A DNA stretch of 64,000 nucleotides from Bacteroidota bacterium (GCA_023422835.1 JAFAGI010000013.1:233282-297281), one strand, 5' to 3'. Shown: positions 48,125-57,263, counted from the first letter of the stretch. The notes: a model not told the origin generated them from the letters alone. Translations and numbers: made by a program.

Positions 48125-49162
48125 TCAATAACTGGTTTCGTCAAGCTTTACTTTGCCTCTGAAAGTTTTGTAAACAAATACAGTGTAAGAGATCACCAGC
48201 GGTGCGCCGATGGCTACCATTGTAAGCATTATACCCAGAGATTTATTGGAGGATGCTGCATTATAAACTGTAATGCTGTTGGCCGGGTCTATGGTTGAAT
48301 GAAGCAATACCGGGTAAAGTTCTATTGCTACCAATAGTAAAAGCAAGCTGATAGTAAATGAAGAAAACAGGAAGGCCTGTTTGAATTTCTTCTTACTTGC
48401 CAGCCGCGGTACATTAAGGATGCTCAAGATGGTAGCAACCGGCAGGGTCAGTAAATATGGGTTTTCTTTGAAAGAATCTGCAATGTTTGGCGAAATGGTA
48501 AACGTGTAGAACGACATTATACAAAAACTGGCAATGAAAAAAATATTCCCGAATTTGCCCAGCCTGATCAGCTTTTCATAAAGCTGGCCTTCCGTTTTCA
48601 TCAGCAGGTAAATGGCGCCGTGGGTCATAAAAAGCGCTAACGTAGTGATGCCCACCACAATGGTGTAAGGATGCAGAAACTCAAAGAAAGGGCCTCCTAT
48701 ATATTCATGATTTTTGTCAAGCGGCATACCTCTCAACACATTTCCCAGTACCACACCCAATAAAAAGGCAAGCATGATGCTGGAAATGCAGTAAGCCACA
48801 TCCCAGGTATTGCGCCACCATCTCATTGCTTCTTTCCCCCGAAATTCAATGGATACAGCCCTGAAGATAATGAACATTAAAAACAGCATGAAAGGAATGT
48901 ACATCGCAGAAAACAGGCTGGCATACAATACCGGGAAGCCTGCAAATAAAGCGCCGCCGCCGATCACAAGCCATACTTCATTGCCGTCCCACACGGGTCC
49001 TACAGCGTTTAAGGCTGTCCTTCTATCCTTATCTTTTTTAAAGGAAAGATGCCATGCGCCGGCGCCAAAGTCAAAGCCATCAAGAATGGCATAGCCTGAG
49101 AACAGTCCGCCTACGACCAAAAACCAGAGAGTGGGATAATCTATTCCTAAAAAAGTTGACAT
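48125..49162 (-). CDS. cydB: Cytochrome bd ubiquinol/menaquinol oxidase subunit II
   Basis: Membrane subunit of the bd-type terminal oxidase, 345 residues and about eight to nine transmembrane helices. The N-terminus YPTLWFLVVGGLFSGYAILDGFD is the CydB hallmark and GPVWDGNEVWLVIGGGALFAGFP is conserved. It lies eight bases after cydA. The oxidase has high oxygen affinity, works in microaerobic conditions and tolerates nitric oxide, which fits the nearby nitrite reductase genes. Confidence 0.96.
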   Translation of the reverse strand: MSTFLGIDYPTLWFLVVGGLFSGYAILDGFDFGAGAWHLSFKKDKDRRTALNAVGPVWDGNEVWLVIGGGALFAGFPVLYASLFSAMYIPFMLFLMFIIFRAVSIEFRGKEAMRWWRNTWDVAYCISSIMLAFLLGVVLGNVLRGMPLDKNHEYIGGPFFEFLHPYTIVVGITTLALFMTHGAIYLLMKTEGQLYEKLIRLGKFGNIFFIASFCIMSFYTFTISPNIADSFKENPYLLTLPVATILSILNVPRLASKKKFKQAFLFSSFTISLLLLLVAIELYPVLLHSTIDPANSITVYNAASSNKSLGIMLTMVAIGAPLVISYTVFVYKTFRGKVKLDETSY

Positions 49163-49170
49163 AATAATGG

Positions 49171-50553
49171 TTATTTATTTCTGATAATTACATCCGCTAT
49201 TTCATGCTGGTGCGGCCTTAAGTCTTCCAAGTGCTCATCATCGGGGCCGTGCTTGATTTTTATGGTGAGCAGGTAAAGGAATAAAAACAGCAGCAAGGTA
49301 TAAATCACCATGAATAAAATGAGTGAAAACAATACCTGGTTTGCTTCTACAGACTTGGATAAGGCATCGCTGGTGCGTAATAAACCGTAAACAACCCATG
49401 GCTGCCTGCCCATTTCTGCCGCAAACCAGCCAACCTGGTTGGCTATCTGTGGCAGTATCACTGCAAATGCAAATACCCATAGCAGCCATCGTTTATCAAA
49501 CAATTTTTTCTTCCACCACAGGTAGCAGGCAAACAAGGTTAGCGCTATCAGGAATATACCAATAGCAACCATGATGTGGTAAAATTGAAAAATAGCATTT
49601 ACTGCCGATGGCCTGTCTTTCTCATCAAAAGCATTGAGTCCTGTCACAGGTTTATTAAAATCTTGGTGTAGCAGGAAAGAAAGGCCTCCCGGGATTTTTA
49701 GCCCGTAAACTTTTTGTTGGTCCTTATTTACCCAGCCAAGCAGGTACATGTCTGCGGGAGCCGATTTTTCAAAATGCCCTTCGAGCGCTGCAAGCTTTGC
49801 CGGCTGGTGCTCTGCCACCACTTCTGCCGAGCTATGCCCGGAGATCAACTGGCTCAGTGCAAACACAGTAGCTACAACCAAGGTGATCCTGAACGCTTTC
49901 TTAGATATTTCCACATGCCTGTTCTTTAAAATATAATAAGCATGTACGCTTAAAATTAAAAAAGCACCCGCCAGGAATGCGCCCTGCCATACGTGAATAA
50001 TGCGGTCAACGCTTGACGGGTTAAATACCATTTCCCAGAAGTTTGTAACCTCTGCCCGCGCCTGCATACCTTCACCTACAATTTTATAGCCTGTAGGGGT
50101 CTGTTGCCAGCTGTTGGCAACCACGATCCACACTGCTGAAAACATAGAGCCGAAAAATACACCGATGGTAGAAAGCAGGTGTACCCACGGTTTCACGCGG
50201 TTCCAGCCAAAAAGCAACACGCCTAGAAAGCCGCTCTCCAATGCAAAAGCAAAGATGCCTTCTGCAGCCAGAGCGCTACCGAAAATATCTCCCACATAGC
50301 GCGAATACGTAGCCCAGTTTGTGCCGAACTCAAACTCCATTACAATACCCGTAGCTACCCCAATGCCAAACGTAAGTGCAAATATCTTTGTCCAGAATTT
50401 GGTTAATACTTCGTACTGTTTATTTTTTGTTTTGATGTAAAGGCTTTCGAAGACCACCATCAGCAGGCCGAGGCCAATGCTCAGTGGCGGATAAATATAA
50501 TGAAACGCAATAGTAAAAGCGAACTGTATTCGGGCAAGAATTTCTACATCCAT
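49171..50553 (-). CDS. cydA: Cytochrome bd oxidase subunit I
   Basis: Haem-carrying subunit of the bd oxidase, 460 residues from the ATG at 50553 (MDVEILARIQFAFTIAFHYI); the longer frame adds seven residues. The haem-ligand histidine is H18. A second histidine is in ILSVHAYYILK, and the GRQPWVVYG motif lies next to the methionine ligand in AAEMGRQPW. The quinol-binding Q-loop is of moderate length. A -7-like TATCTTTG on the minus strand (50572-50579) lies just upstream, so cydAB may have their own promoter in addition to any read-through from ccsA. Confidence 0.96.
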   Translation of the reverse strand: MDVEILARIQFAFTIAFHYIYPPLSIGLGLLMVVFESLYIKTKNKQYEVLTKFWTKIFALTFGIGVATGIVMEFEFGTNWATYSRYVGDIFGSALAAEGIFAFALESGFLGVLLFGWNRVKPWVHLLSTIGVFFGSMFSAVWIVVANSWQQTPTGYKIVGEGMQARAEVTNFWEMVFNPSSVDRIIHVWQGAFLAGAFLILSVHAYYILKNRHVEISKKAFRITLVVATVFALSQLISGHSSAEVVAEHQPAKLAALEGHFEKSAPADMYLLGWVNKDQQKVYGLKIPGGLSFLLHQDFNKPVTGLNAFDEKDRPSAVNAIFQFYHIMVAIGIFLIALTLFACYLWWKKKLFDKRWLLWVFAFAVILPQIANQVGWFAAEMGRQPWVVYGLLRTSDALSKSVEANQVLFSLILFMVIYTLLLFLFLYLLTIKIKHGPDDEHLEDLRPHQHEIADVIIRNK

Positions 50554-50662
50554 CTTTATGAGATTATGGCACAAAGATATTATAAAATCGCCCTGGTATA
50601 GTTAATTAATCATCAACAATGGAAAATGACGTTATCATTACGAATTACCGAACAAAATTGTG

Positions 50663-51493
50663 TTATCCCGAATAAGTATGCACACTCATAGAGGCTGTAG
50701 GCAGGTAGTTGACCCCAAACCAGCAAACCATCAATAAGATAAACGCTATAATGATAATGGAAAAGTTAGTGGTTGCCTTCTTGTCTTTGTATTTGTAGCG
50801 GTAGTGAATATAAACCAGGTAGCCAAGCCAGCTAATAAATGCCCAGGTTTCTTTGGGGTCCCAGGTCCAGTAATGGCCCCATGCTTCCTTTGCCCAGAGC
50901 GCACCAAACAGTAAGCCGAACGTTAGGAAAGCATAGCCTACATTTACGAGCCTGTCTACGATCAGCACAGTTTCTTCCGGTGCATAAGGCTTGTATTTTA
51001 TACCGGCGATAGCTGACCGGTTGGGTCGCTTATGCTGGTATAACCCGTAAAGTGCTACAACCGTGGCCATGCCCAGCATTGCGTAAGCAAATATATACAC
51101 AATCACATGCGGGATAAACCACACGCTTTGCAAAGCAGGCATCAGCGTTTTGTTCATGGTATCCGGCTTAAAATACGTTACCAGTAAAAATACCGTGGCC
51201 ATCAGCGCTGCATAGTTTAGCATCCATTTTTGCCTGTACATCCTGTACACCACCAGACCGATTGCACCCATAAAAAAGGTATACCAGATGCGCGTTTCAG
51301 CAAGCGTACGTAGCGGAGGCCTTTCCAGCGATATCCACAGCGCTGTAATGAATGCGCCAATGATCAATGTGGCTAAGGCATGCATCAGTATAGCTATGGT
51401 GTTCAGGCTGCCTTTTCTGGCATAAATAAGAATGGCCGAAACAGCCCAGAGAGCGATTGATGTAAAAGCGATGTATGAAAAGTATTGCCACAT
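50663..51493 (-). CDS. ccsA: Cytochrome c biogenesis protein CcsA/ResC-like
   Basis: System II haem export and ligation subunit, 276 residues with about eight hydrophobic helices. The tryptophan-rich haem motif is WGHYWTWDPKETWAF. Conserved histidines flank it (HVIVYIFAYAMLG and YIHYRYKYKDK). The partner ResB-like gene ends three bases upstream. Both lie just downstream of nrfA on the same strand and would attach haem to the nine CxxC haem sites of NrfA and NrfH. Confidence 0.92.
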   Translation of the reverse strand: MWQYFSYIAFTSIALWAVSAILIYARKGSLNTIAILMHALATLIIGAFITALWISLERPPLRTLAETRIWYTFFMGAIGLVVYRMYRQKWMLNYAALMATVFLLVTYFKPDTMNKTLMPALQSVWFIPHVIVYIFAYAMLGMATVVALYGLYQHKRPNRSAIAGIKYKPYAPEETVLIVDRLVNVGYAFLTFGLLFGALWAKEAWGHYWTWDPKETWAFISWLGYLVYIHYRYKYKDKKATTNFSIIIIAFILLMVCWFGVNYLPTASMSVHTYSG

Positions 51494-51495
51494 AA

Positions 51496-52725
51496 TTATT
51501 TCCTGTTTTTAATAAGAAAAGCCACCGAACCTACCATCAGAATAAAGATGCCTGTGTACACCAGCGGCAGCCAGGGATCCAGTACCAGTTCAACAACGCT
51601 CACGTCTGACCAGCGGCCAAGGCGCTCGTCGTAGCTGGTCTGGTAAATTTTCCAGCCATCAATTTTTACGGGGTGGTTTACCTGAATATTCTCTTCCCGT
51701 ATTTCGTCTTTATTCTTTTGATAGATCACTACATCAGATTCAAATCTTCTGGCTTCGGCCGGAGCCATCACCAGTGTATGGCTGCTGTCCAGTATTTTAG
51801 CTACCGGCGGAAACTGGAAGTTGCCTGCTGCTATCCATTGTGTATGTTTTTCTTTTGTCAGGATATTTTCTATAGTAATGTTGGCCGCGTTTGTAGCGCC
51901 CCACATCGGATTGGCAGCATATTCATTATCACCTACGGGCACTGCATTCGGCAGGTATTTGTTAAGCGTGATCTTCCAGTCTAAAATGGTGTAGCTGCTG
52001 TTGTCATTCTCCAGTAAAAAACTTTGCGGTTTACTGGCCGGTAAAGGATTGCCTTCGCGGTCAATATTATAAACCTTATTGGGGTAAATATCAATATTAA
52101 AGTTTTTCAGTTCAAGCGCTATCGGCAGTTCTGCCACGTTGCCGTATTCATCTGTAGCACGCCATTCAGGTGTATCTTTCTTCAGCGTCATGGTGAGGCG
52201 TGTAAGATCGCCCTGGCCCAATACGCCTGCAAACAAAATTAACCACAAGCCAAAATGGTTCAGTAAAAAAGTGATATTCTTTGTCTGAAACACCAATGCT
52301 CTTTTCAGTATTGCCAGCCACAGGTTGGTAAGCACCATTAAAAAAATGAGCGCAAAATACCAGGTTGTAGTAATATTATCCAGTCCCATTCTGAGTAAAA
52401 CAGGGTGGGTATTTTTATTGGCAGGGTCCAGGTGTATGCTGCCCAGGCCTATGGTGAGCACCCCCAGCACTATGGTCGTGATCAGTGCAAAAGGCACGCT
52501 GCTCAGCAGGTTGATAGATTCACGCTGCTTGTATAAAAAAAAGAGGGTGGTGAGTATGCCGATAAAAGCCAGCCCTACAAACAGGTTATTGGGAAAAGAG
52601 AACCATTCTTTTGAAATGGTTCCCATAAAGTATTGCAATAAAAAACCGATGATCAGTAAGCCGGCTGTAATGTAGATTGAATTTTTGTACTGGTATTTTT
52701 TGTGAAATTGTTTATTAAAATTCAT
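51496..52725 (-). CDS. Cytochrome c biogenesis protein ResB-like
   Basis: System II partner of CcsA, 409 residues. Several transmembrane segments occur in the first 200 residues (about 15-30, 45-65, 75-100, 115-135, 150-175), then a periplasmic region of about 200 residues (LELKNFNIDIYPN, and HPVKIDGWKIYQTSYDE, a ResB-type motif), then a final helix near the C-terminus. It lies between nrfA and ccsA, with gaps of 20 and 2 bases. Together with ccsA it handles haem delivery to apocytochrome c. Confidence 0.88.
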   Translation of the reverse strand: MNFNKQFHKKYQYKNSIYITAGLLIIGFLLQYFMGTISKEWFSFPNNLFVGLAFIGILTTLFFLYKQRESINLLSSVPFALITTIVLGVLTIGLGSIHLDPANKNTHPVLLRMGLDNITTTWYFALIFLMVLTNLWLAILKRALVFQTKNITFLLNHFGLWLILFAGVLGQGDLTRLTMTLKKDTPEWRATDEYGNVAELPIALELKNFNIDIYPNKVYNIDREGNPLPASKPQSFLLENDNSSYTILDWKITLNKYLPNAVPVGDNEYAANPMWGATNAANITIENILTKEKHTQWIAAGNFQFPPVAKILDSSHTLVMAPAEARRFESDVVIYQKNKDEIREENIQVNHPVKIDGWKIYQTSYDERLGRWSDVSVVELVLDPWLPLVYTGIFILMVGSVAFLIKNRK

Positions 52726-52745
52726 ATTGGTCAGTCAGTTGCGGT

Positions 52746-54215
52746 TTAGTTTTTAGCTGAAACCAGCAATCCTTTTTGTCTGGCTTTCTGCAGCCACTGT
52801 GGTACAACATTTTTTATGAATTGTTCTTTCGCAGCATGTTCTTTCGCCATGTCGAGCCCAATAGCAGTTTGTGCTTTAGCTTTGGTGCTGATATCCGGCA
52901 TGGCAAATGTAGCGGTTATTTTCATTTTATCGGTTAAACTGTTCATGTTTGTTTCTGCCAGCATAGCATAATACAGGCCGTCTGCCAATACCCTCTGAGA
53001 TTCTATGGGGGCATGGAAAGATGCTCCGTGAGATGCAGTAATATAATCCCAGCGCCATTGAGATTTCCTGATCAGTTGCAATATAGGCTTCATGCTGGCT
53101 TCCTGTGCACCATTGTCCCAAAGGAATTTTGCCTGGAAGTGCACTTTTGCCAGTTGTTTTTCGAGTTTATTTCTCAGGTCAAAAACATAATCCTGCCTTT
53201 CGTACACATTCTTTGTAAGCACGCCTTCAGATTCCCTGTGGCAAACCTGGCAGGTATTGTTCATGTTGGCAAGCGGGCTGGAGATATGGTGGTCAGTGTA
53301 TTTGATGCCGCCCTGAGATTTATAAGGCATGTGGCAGTCCGCGCAGGATACACCTCTCTGAGCGTGTATGCCCAGCTGGAACAGTTCAAAATCAGGATGC
53401 TGTGCTTTCAGGATGGGCACCCTGCTGAGTTTGTGTATAAAATCTACGTGGTTGATGGTATCATAATAAGCTTCTACATCTTCCACTTTTTTACCTTTAT
53501 CCCACGGGAAAGTCAGGTACTTGCTGTCGCCTTTGAAATAATATTCTACGTGGCATTGCGCGCAAACCAGCGAACGCATTTCCTGGTGTGTAGCCTTGGT
53601 AATGTCTTTGCCTTCGCGTTGGAAAGCCTCTACCAGTGCCGGCCTTGTGATGGTGAGGTTCATGGTTTTATGGTCGTGGCAATCCGCACAACCAATGGGG
53701 TTTACCACTTCACTTCCATAGTCTGACCAGGAAGCCTTGTAGAAATTTTCCACGCCTACCTGGTTCATCATGCGGGGTACGTCTGGGCTTTTGCAGGTCC
53801 AGCAGGTAGAAGGTTGAGGGCCTTTGCTTGTATCGCTGGGAGCGCCGGTTCTCAGGGAATGCACAATGTCATCTACGGCGTGCATGTGGCCGCGAGGAGC
53901 CGTGTAGTCTTTAGAGAACGCATAGCCTGCCCAAAGGATCACCATTTCAGGCCGTTGAGCCAGTAGGTCGTCGTTGTTGCTGCTCATGTGCTTGGAGCGG
54001 AAAGTGGTGTCGGCTGTCTGCTTCCACGACTGGTATTCGCGCGGATAGTATTCTTCCCAAGCTTCATTCACCGATTCAAAAGGCTTTAAATTATTTTCTG
54101 CTCTTGATAGGTGTTGCGATTCTGCACGACGCTGCATGATAGAGTTGGCCAGCATACCAAGGCCAAATACTACAAGCGCTAAAATTGCTACAACTAACCA
54201 ATTCTTTCTTTTCAT
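52746..54215 (-). CDS. nrfA: Ammonia-forming cytochrome c nitrite reductase
   Basis: Pentahaem enzyme that reduces nitrite to ammonium in the periplasm; 489 residues. An N-terminal hydrophobic segment (about 6-25) acts as anchor or signal. The active-site haem has the special CxxCK motif, CWTCK at 138-142. Four normal sites follow: CADCH 176-180, CAQCH 218-222, CADCH 291-295 and CQVCH 322-326. The calcium and active-site region KYTDHHISSPL is present. nrfH is 18 bases upstream; the haem-attachment genes follow. This defines dissimilatory nitrite reduction to ammonium or NO detoxification. Confidence 0.98.
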   Translation of the reverse strand: MKRKNWLVVAILALVVFGLGMLANSIMQRRAESQHLSRAENNLKPFESVNEAWEEYYPREYQSWKQTADTTFRSKHMSSNNDDLLAQRPEMVILWAGYAFSKDYTAPRGHMHAVDDIVHSLRTGAPSDTSKGPQPSTCWTCKSPDVPRMMNQVGVENFYKASWSDYGSEVVNPIGCADCHDHKTMNLTITRPALVEAFQREGKDITKATHQEMRSLVCAQCHVEYYFKGDSKYLTFPWDKGKKVEDVEAYYDTINHVDFIHKLSRVPILKAQHPDFELFQLGIHAQRGVSCADCHMPYKSQGGIKYTDHHISSPLANMNNTCQVCHRESEGVLTKNVYERQDYVFDLRNKLEKQLAKVHFQAKFLWDNGAQEASMKPILQLIRKSQWRWDYITASHGASFHAPIESQRVLADGLYYAMLAETNMNSLTDKMKITATFAMPDISTKAKAQTAIGLDMAKEHAAKEQFIKNVVPQWLQKARQKGLLVSAKN

Positions 54216-54233
54216 TATTCAGTAGGTTTATTG

Positions 54234-54836
54234 TTATTTATTTGTTGTGTTGTTTGTGTTTGTCATTTTTTGCAGCCATTCGGGTACCGGCTGCTCTTCA
54301 AGCGGCACGCGCGCATTGGGTGCAGAATTCAGGCCCCTTACGTTTCCGTGCGGCACATCTGTATGGCACTCCCAGCAAAGTTTGCCGTTGTCTTCATGCG
54401 CCATTTTTGCCGTAACTTCTGCTGTGCCTACCACGCTGTTTAGTTGGCTGTGGCAGCGTATACAGTTTTCCTGAACTACAGTTTCACCCGGTTTTCTTAT
54501 CCTGATCACCTGCGGTTCAAGTCTTAAGGCAAACATGCTTGCATGCCTGATGCCGTCGCTGGCTTTGAAATAATATTTCCTGAAAAAATTGTCGTGCGGC
54601 ACATGGCAGTCATTACAAACCGTATTTCTGCCGTGGGAAGAGTGAAACCAGGTAGAATATTCCGGCGCCATGATATGGCAGTTTATACAGGCACGCGGAT
54701 TGTCTGACAGATAGGAGTGGGCTTTGGAGATGTAAAATATGTATCCCATTAGGCCGATCATTACGCCTACCAGCGCCGGTATCAGGAATTTAGGCACCCG
54801 TCTTTTTGTATGTGTATTGCTCGTTTTTTCTGACAT
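54234..54836 (-). CDS. nrfH: Cytochrome c nitrite reductase small subunit (quinol dehydrogenase)
   Basis: NapC/NirT-type membrane-anchored tetrahaem protein of 200 residues that passes electrons from menaquinol to NrfA. One membrane helix lies at about residues 17-36. The haem motifs are CINCH 50-54, CNDCH 74-78, CIRCH 125-129 and CWECH 154-158. It is the first gene of the minus-strand run nrfH-nrfA-resB-ccsA, with a good promoter at 54870-54900 and a palindromic operator candidate behind it. Confidence 0.96.
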   Translation of the reverse strand: MSEKTSNTHTKRRVPKFLIPALVGVMIGLMGYIFYISKAHSYLSDNPRACINCHIMAPEYSTWFHSSHGRNTVCNDCHVPHDNFFRKYYFKASDGIRHASMFALRLEPQVIRIRKPGETVVQENCIRCHSQLNSVVGTAEVTAKMAHEDNGKLCWECHTDVPHGNVRGLNSAPNARVPLEEQPVPEWLQKMTNTNNTTNK

Positions 54837-54869
54837 TATTATAAAGGATAAAATTATCTTTTAATAGGG

Positions 54870-54900
54870 CAAAATTATACACCAAAAGCCGGTCTGCAAA
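54870..54900 (-). promoter_or_regulatory. Promoter of the nrf operon
   Basis: On the minus strand TTTG (54897-54900), 19 bases, TAATTTTG (54870-54877). Both boxes match the Bacteroidota consensus. Predicted start near 54863, about 27 bases before the nrfH ATG. Confidence 0.85.
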
Positions 54901-54901
54901 A

Positions 54902-54936
54902 TTATTTGTCAGTTATTTGTCATGATATATATCATG
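54902..54936. promoter_or_regulatory. Operator candidate between nrfH and the porin gene
   Basis: A perfect 16-bp palindrome CATGATATATATCATG lies at 54921-54936, preceded by two direct copies of TTATTTGTCA (54902-54911 and 54913-54922) set 11 bases apart, one helical turn. The palindrome centre is about 65 bases upstream of the nrf start and about 75 upstream of the porin start. That position would suit a shared activator of both directions. Confidence 0.6.
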
Positions 54937-54964
54937 TTTATGGTTGAATTAGGGTAAGTGATTT

Positions 54965-54996
54965 TTTGTTTTAAAAATGAATAACCTATAGCTTTG
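54965..54996 (+). promoter_or_regulatory. Promoter of the porin and Rrf2 genes
   Basis: TTTG (54965-54968), 20 bases, TAGCTTTG (54989-54996). This is an exact consensus match. Predicted start near 55003, 40 bases before the porin ATG. Confidence 0.85.
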
Positions 54997-55042
54997 CAAA
55001 TCGAGACAAAAAAGGATTTATTTATAAAAAAAACAAACTACA

Positions 55043-56398
55043 ATGACAAGTGGTACCGCAAGATTGATCATGCTGGCTTGTGCGCTTTTTTGCAGCACAG
55101 CTATTTTTGCCCAGGAATTAAAAACTGAAAAGGCGGAGAATGCGTTCTCTGTTTCCGCGCAGATAAGGCCGCGGGCGGAATACCGCAACGGCGCATACAG
55201 GCCGCTACAGCAAGGTGAGGCGCCTGCCATATTGATCAATAACCGCACAAGGTTAACCATGGATTATGCAAACTCAGACAAGCTTACATTACGCATATCT
55301 GCACAAAACATCAATGTATGGGGGCAGGATGCACAGGTACAGGCCATAACGCCTGCATCCGGGAATTTTTCTGTATTTGAAGCTTACGGCGATATAAAGC
55401 TTGGTGAAAATTTCCGCTCCAAAATAGGCAGACAGACAATTGCGCTGGACGATGAGAGGATATTCGGGGGTTTAGACTGGCATCCAGCAGGAAGGAGTCA
55501 TGACGCACTGAACTTCAGCTGGAAAGATGGCAGTGTGGCTGAGCTGCAGGCCTATTTTGCTTACAATCAGAACTATAAAGCTTTCGGCAAGAATGTAAAC
55601 AACCCGGCAGGCCAGTATTTTACCCCAATAGATGCACAGCCCTATCAGCATATGGAGATGCTGCACGGTAAATTTTTCGTAGGTGAAAAATCGTATGTTT
55701 CCGTATTGCTGAATAACCTTGGGTTTAAAAACGATGTGGCAGAGCTTCCTAATATTATACCCGGAAAACAATACAATATGCAAACAATTGGCGCTAACTG
55801 GTTTGGCAATTACGGCCAGTGGAAAAACCACCTGTCAGCTTATTATCAAACCGGTAAAAATGCCGCTGGCAGGAAAAAGAGTGCTTATATGTTATCAGGC
55901 TCCATAGGCTACCAGTTATCACAACCTGTAGGTATTACAGCAGGGGCTGACTATCTCAGCGGGGATGATCCTGCTAATGTTTCTGCTGACAAAACCAATT
56001 ACTTTGATCCTTTATATGGCACACATCATAAATTTTATGGTGCAATGGATTACTTCTATGTAGCAGGCCCCAACACGCCAGGTCTGCTGGACATGTATCT
56101 GAATTTTGCTGTAAAAGCTGCTGCAAAAACCAATATCTCTTTAGCAGCGCATATGTTCAGAACTGCTGCAGATGTAAACATTAGCAATCAAAAAATGTCC
56201 AGGGATCTTGGTACAGAGCTGGATCTTACCTTCACGCACCAGGTACACCCCATGGTAGGGCTGTCAGGAGGTTACAGCACGTACTTCCATACGTCTACAC
56301 TGCGGTTTATTAAGAGTACATTCGATGCCAGAAAGTACCAGGACTGGGCATGGCTGAGCATTAACATCAACCCGAAAATATTTTTTGCAAGGTTCTAA
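55043..56398 (+). CDS. Alginate-export-family outer-membrane porin
   Basis: Beta-barrel outer-membrane protein of 451 residues. The signal peptide ends near residue 24 (STAIFAQ-EL). RPRAEYRNGAYRPL, NNRTRLTMDYANSDKLTLRIS and KIGRQTIALDDERIFGG are typical of the alginate-export/AlgE-like porin family; the C-terminus ends in aromatic FFARF. Members also serve as general anion or solute channels. It is divergent from nrf with a shared regulatory region, and an Rrf2 regulator follows 22 bases downstream. Nitrite entry is therefore a better guess than alginate export, though unproven. Confidence 0.85.
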   Translation: MTSGTARLIMLACALFCSTAIFAQELKTEKAENAFSVSAQIRPRAEYRNGAYRPLQQGEAPAILINNRTRLTMDYANSDKLTLRISAQNINVWGQDAQVQAITPASGNFSVFEAYGDIKLGENFRSKIGRQTIALDDERIFGGLDWHPAGRSHDALNFSWKDGSVAELQAYFAYNQNYKAFGKNVNNPAGQYFTPIDAQPYQHMEMLHGKFFVGEKSYVSVLLNNLGFKNDVAELPNIIPGKQYNMQTIGANWFGNYGQWKNHLSAYYQTGKNAAGRKKSAYMLSGSIGYQLSQPVGITAGADYLSGDDPANVSADKTNYFDPLYGTHHKFYGAMDYFYVAGPNTPGLLDMYLNFAVKAAAKTNISLAAHMFRTAADVNISNQKMSRDLGTELDLTFTHQVHPMVGLSGGYSTYFHTSTLRFIKSTFDARKYQDWAWLSININPKIFFARF

Positions 56399-56420
56399 CA
56401 AATATTAATAATTTCGCGTT

Positions 56421-56855
56421 ATGTTTTCAAACGCTGCTGAATACGCGATTAAGGCCTGTATCTGGATTGCGCTTAACTCTTCAGAAGATCGCTGTGTAAC
56501 CATTAATGAAATAATTGAGCACACGCATCTGCCCCGTGCCTTTACTGCCAAAACGCTACAGACGCTGGCAAAGAATAAAATTGTAAACTCCATCAAAGGC
56601 CCTAACGGGGGCTTTTGTATCATGCACAACAAACCGGAAAATATTTCTATGCTGGCTATTGTTCAGGCCATTGACGGCAATGGCCTCATTCATAATTGCG
56701 TGCTTGGCCTGGATGTTTGTTCAGATATAAAGCCATGCCCTGCGCACCCTAAGTTTAAGCCCATACGCAATGAGATTACAAATTTCTTAATGAATACTTC
56801 CCTGAAAGATCTCACCAGAGGCATTCATGAAAAAGAAGTTTTTTTGAAATTATAA
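56421..56855 (+). CDS. Rrf2 family transcriptional regulator (NsrR/IscR-like)
   Basis: Winged-helix regulator of 144 residues. The N-terminal MFSNAAEYAIKACIWIAL and IKGPNGGF (wing) are Rrf2 hallmarks. Three cysteines C93, C100 and C106 (C-X6-C-X5-C) match the Fe-S cluster ligands used by NsrR and IscR, so nitric-oxide or redox sensing is likely. It is downstream of the porin and beside the divergent nrf operon, and is the natural candidate to bind the 54921 palindrome. A strong terminator follows. Confidence 0.9.
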   Translation: MFSNAAEYAIKACIWIALNSSEDRCVTINEIIEHTHLPRAFTAKTLQTLAKNKIVNSIKGPNGGFCIMHNKPENISMLAIVQAIDGNGLIHNCVLGLDVCSDIKPCPAHPKFKPIRNEITNFLMNTSLKDLTRGIHEKEVFLKL

Positions 56856-56885
56856 TTTTTGCAGAACACGCTTTTACTGCATGAT

Positions 56886-56927
56886 AAAACCGGGCTGCTC
56901 TTGGAGAGGCCCGGTTTTAATTTTTTA
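56886..56927 (+). terminator. Intrinsic terminator of the rrf2-like gene
   Basis: AAAACCGGGC (56886-56895) pairs perfectly with GCCCGGTTTT (56909-56918), followed by a T-rich tract. It lies 31 bases after the stop. Confidence 0.93.
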
Positions 56928-56949
56928 CCAATCAATTTTAGGAATACCA

Positions 56950-57263
56950 ATGAGCAATAATGGAGAGGTTGAATATGATGGAGATTCCTGGTTTTTTTCT
57001 ATGACAATAGCAACAAAGCAAAGCATATAGAGCCAAATCCAAAAACTATGCTTATCTTTCAAATGGATGACATGCTATTTTTGGAAGTATATGGTACGGG
57101 GAGGCTTATACACACAAAAAAGCTGATAGAAGAAAAATGGTTGCCCGACCTTGAACGCTGGTTTCCTGAAGGAACAGAAACAACGGGAATATGCCTGATA
57201 AAAGTAACTGCTGAAAGAATTCAGTTTTGGGGTAAAGCCGACGACGGGATTTATAGAAGATAG
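56950..57263 (+). pseudogene. Frameshifted pyridoxamine-phosphate-oxidase-like stress protein
   Basis: The first frame (from the ATG at 56950) reads MSNNGEVEYDGDSWFFSMT. After a one-base loss near 57007 the next frame gives AKHIEPNPKTMLIFQ, then VYGTGRLIHTKKLIEEKWL, WFPEGTETTGICLIKVT and ERIQFWGKADDGIYRR, ending at 57263. This is the pattern of the split-barrel flavin-binding general stress protein 26 family. About 35 N-terminal residues also seem to be missing. A decayed gene is likely; the last 71 codons alone form an open frame that could be mistaken for a small gene. Confidence 0.65.

Noticed and set aside
53013..53726. Open frame of 237 codons antisense to nrfA
   Set aside because: nrfA has all five haem motifs and is certain; the antisense frame has no domain or start signal.
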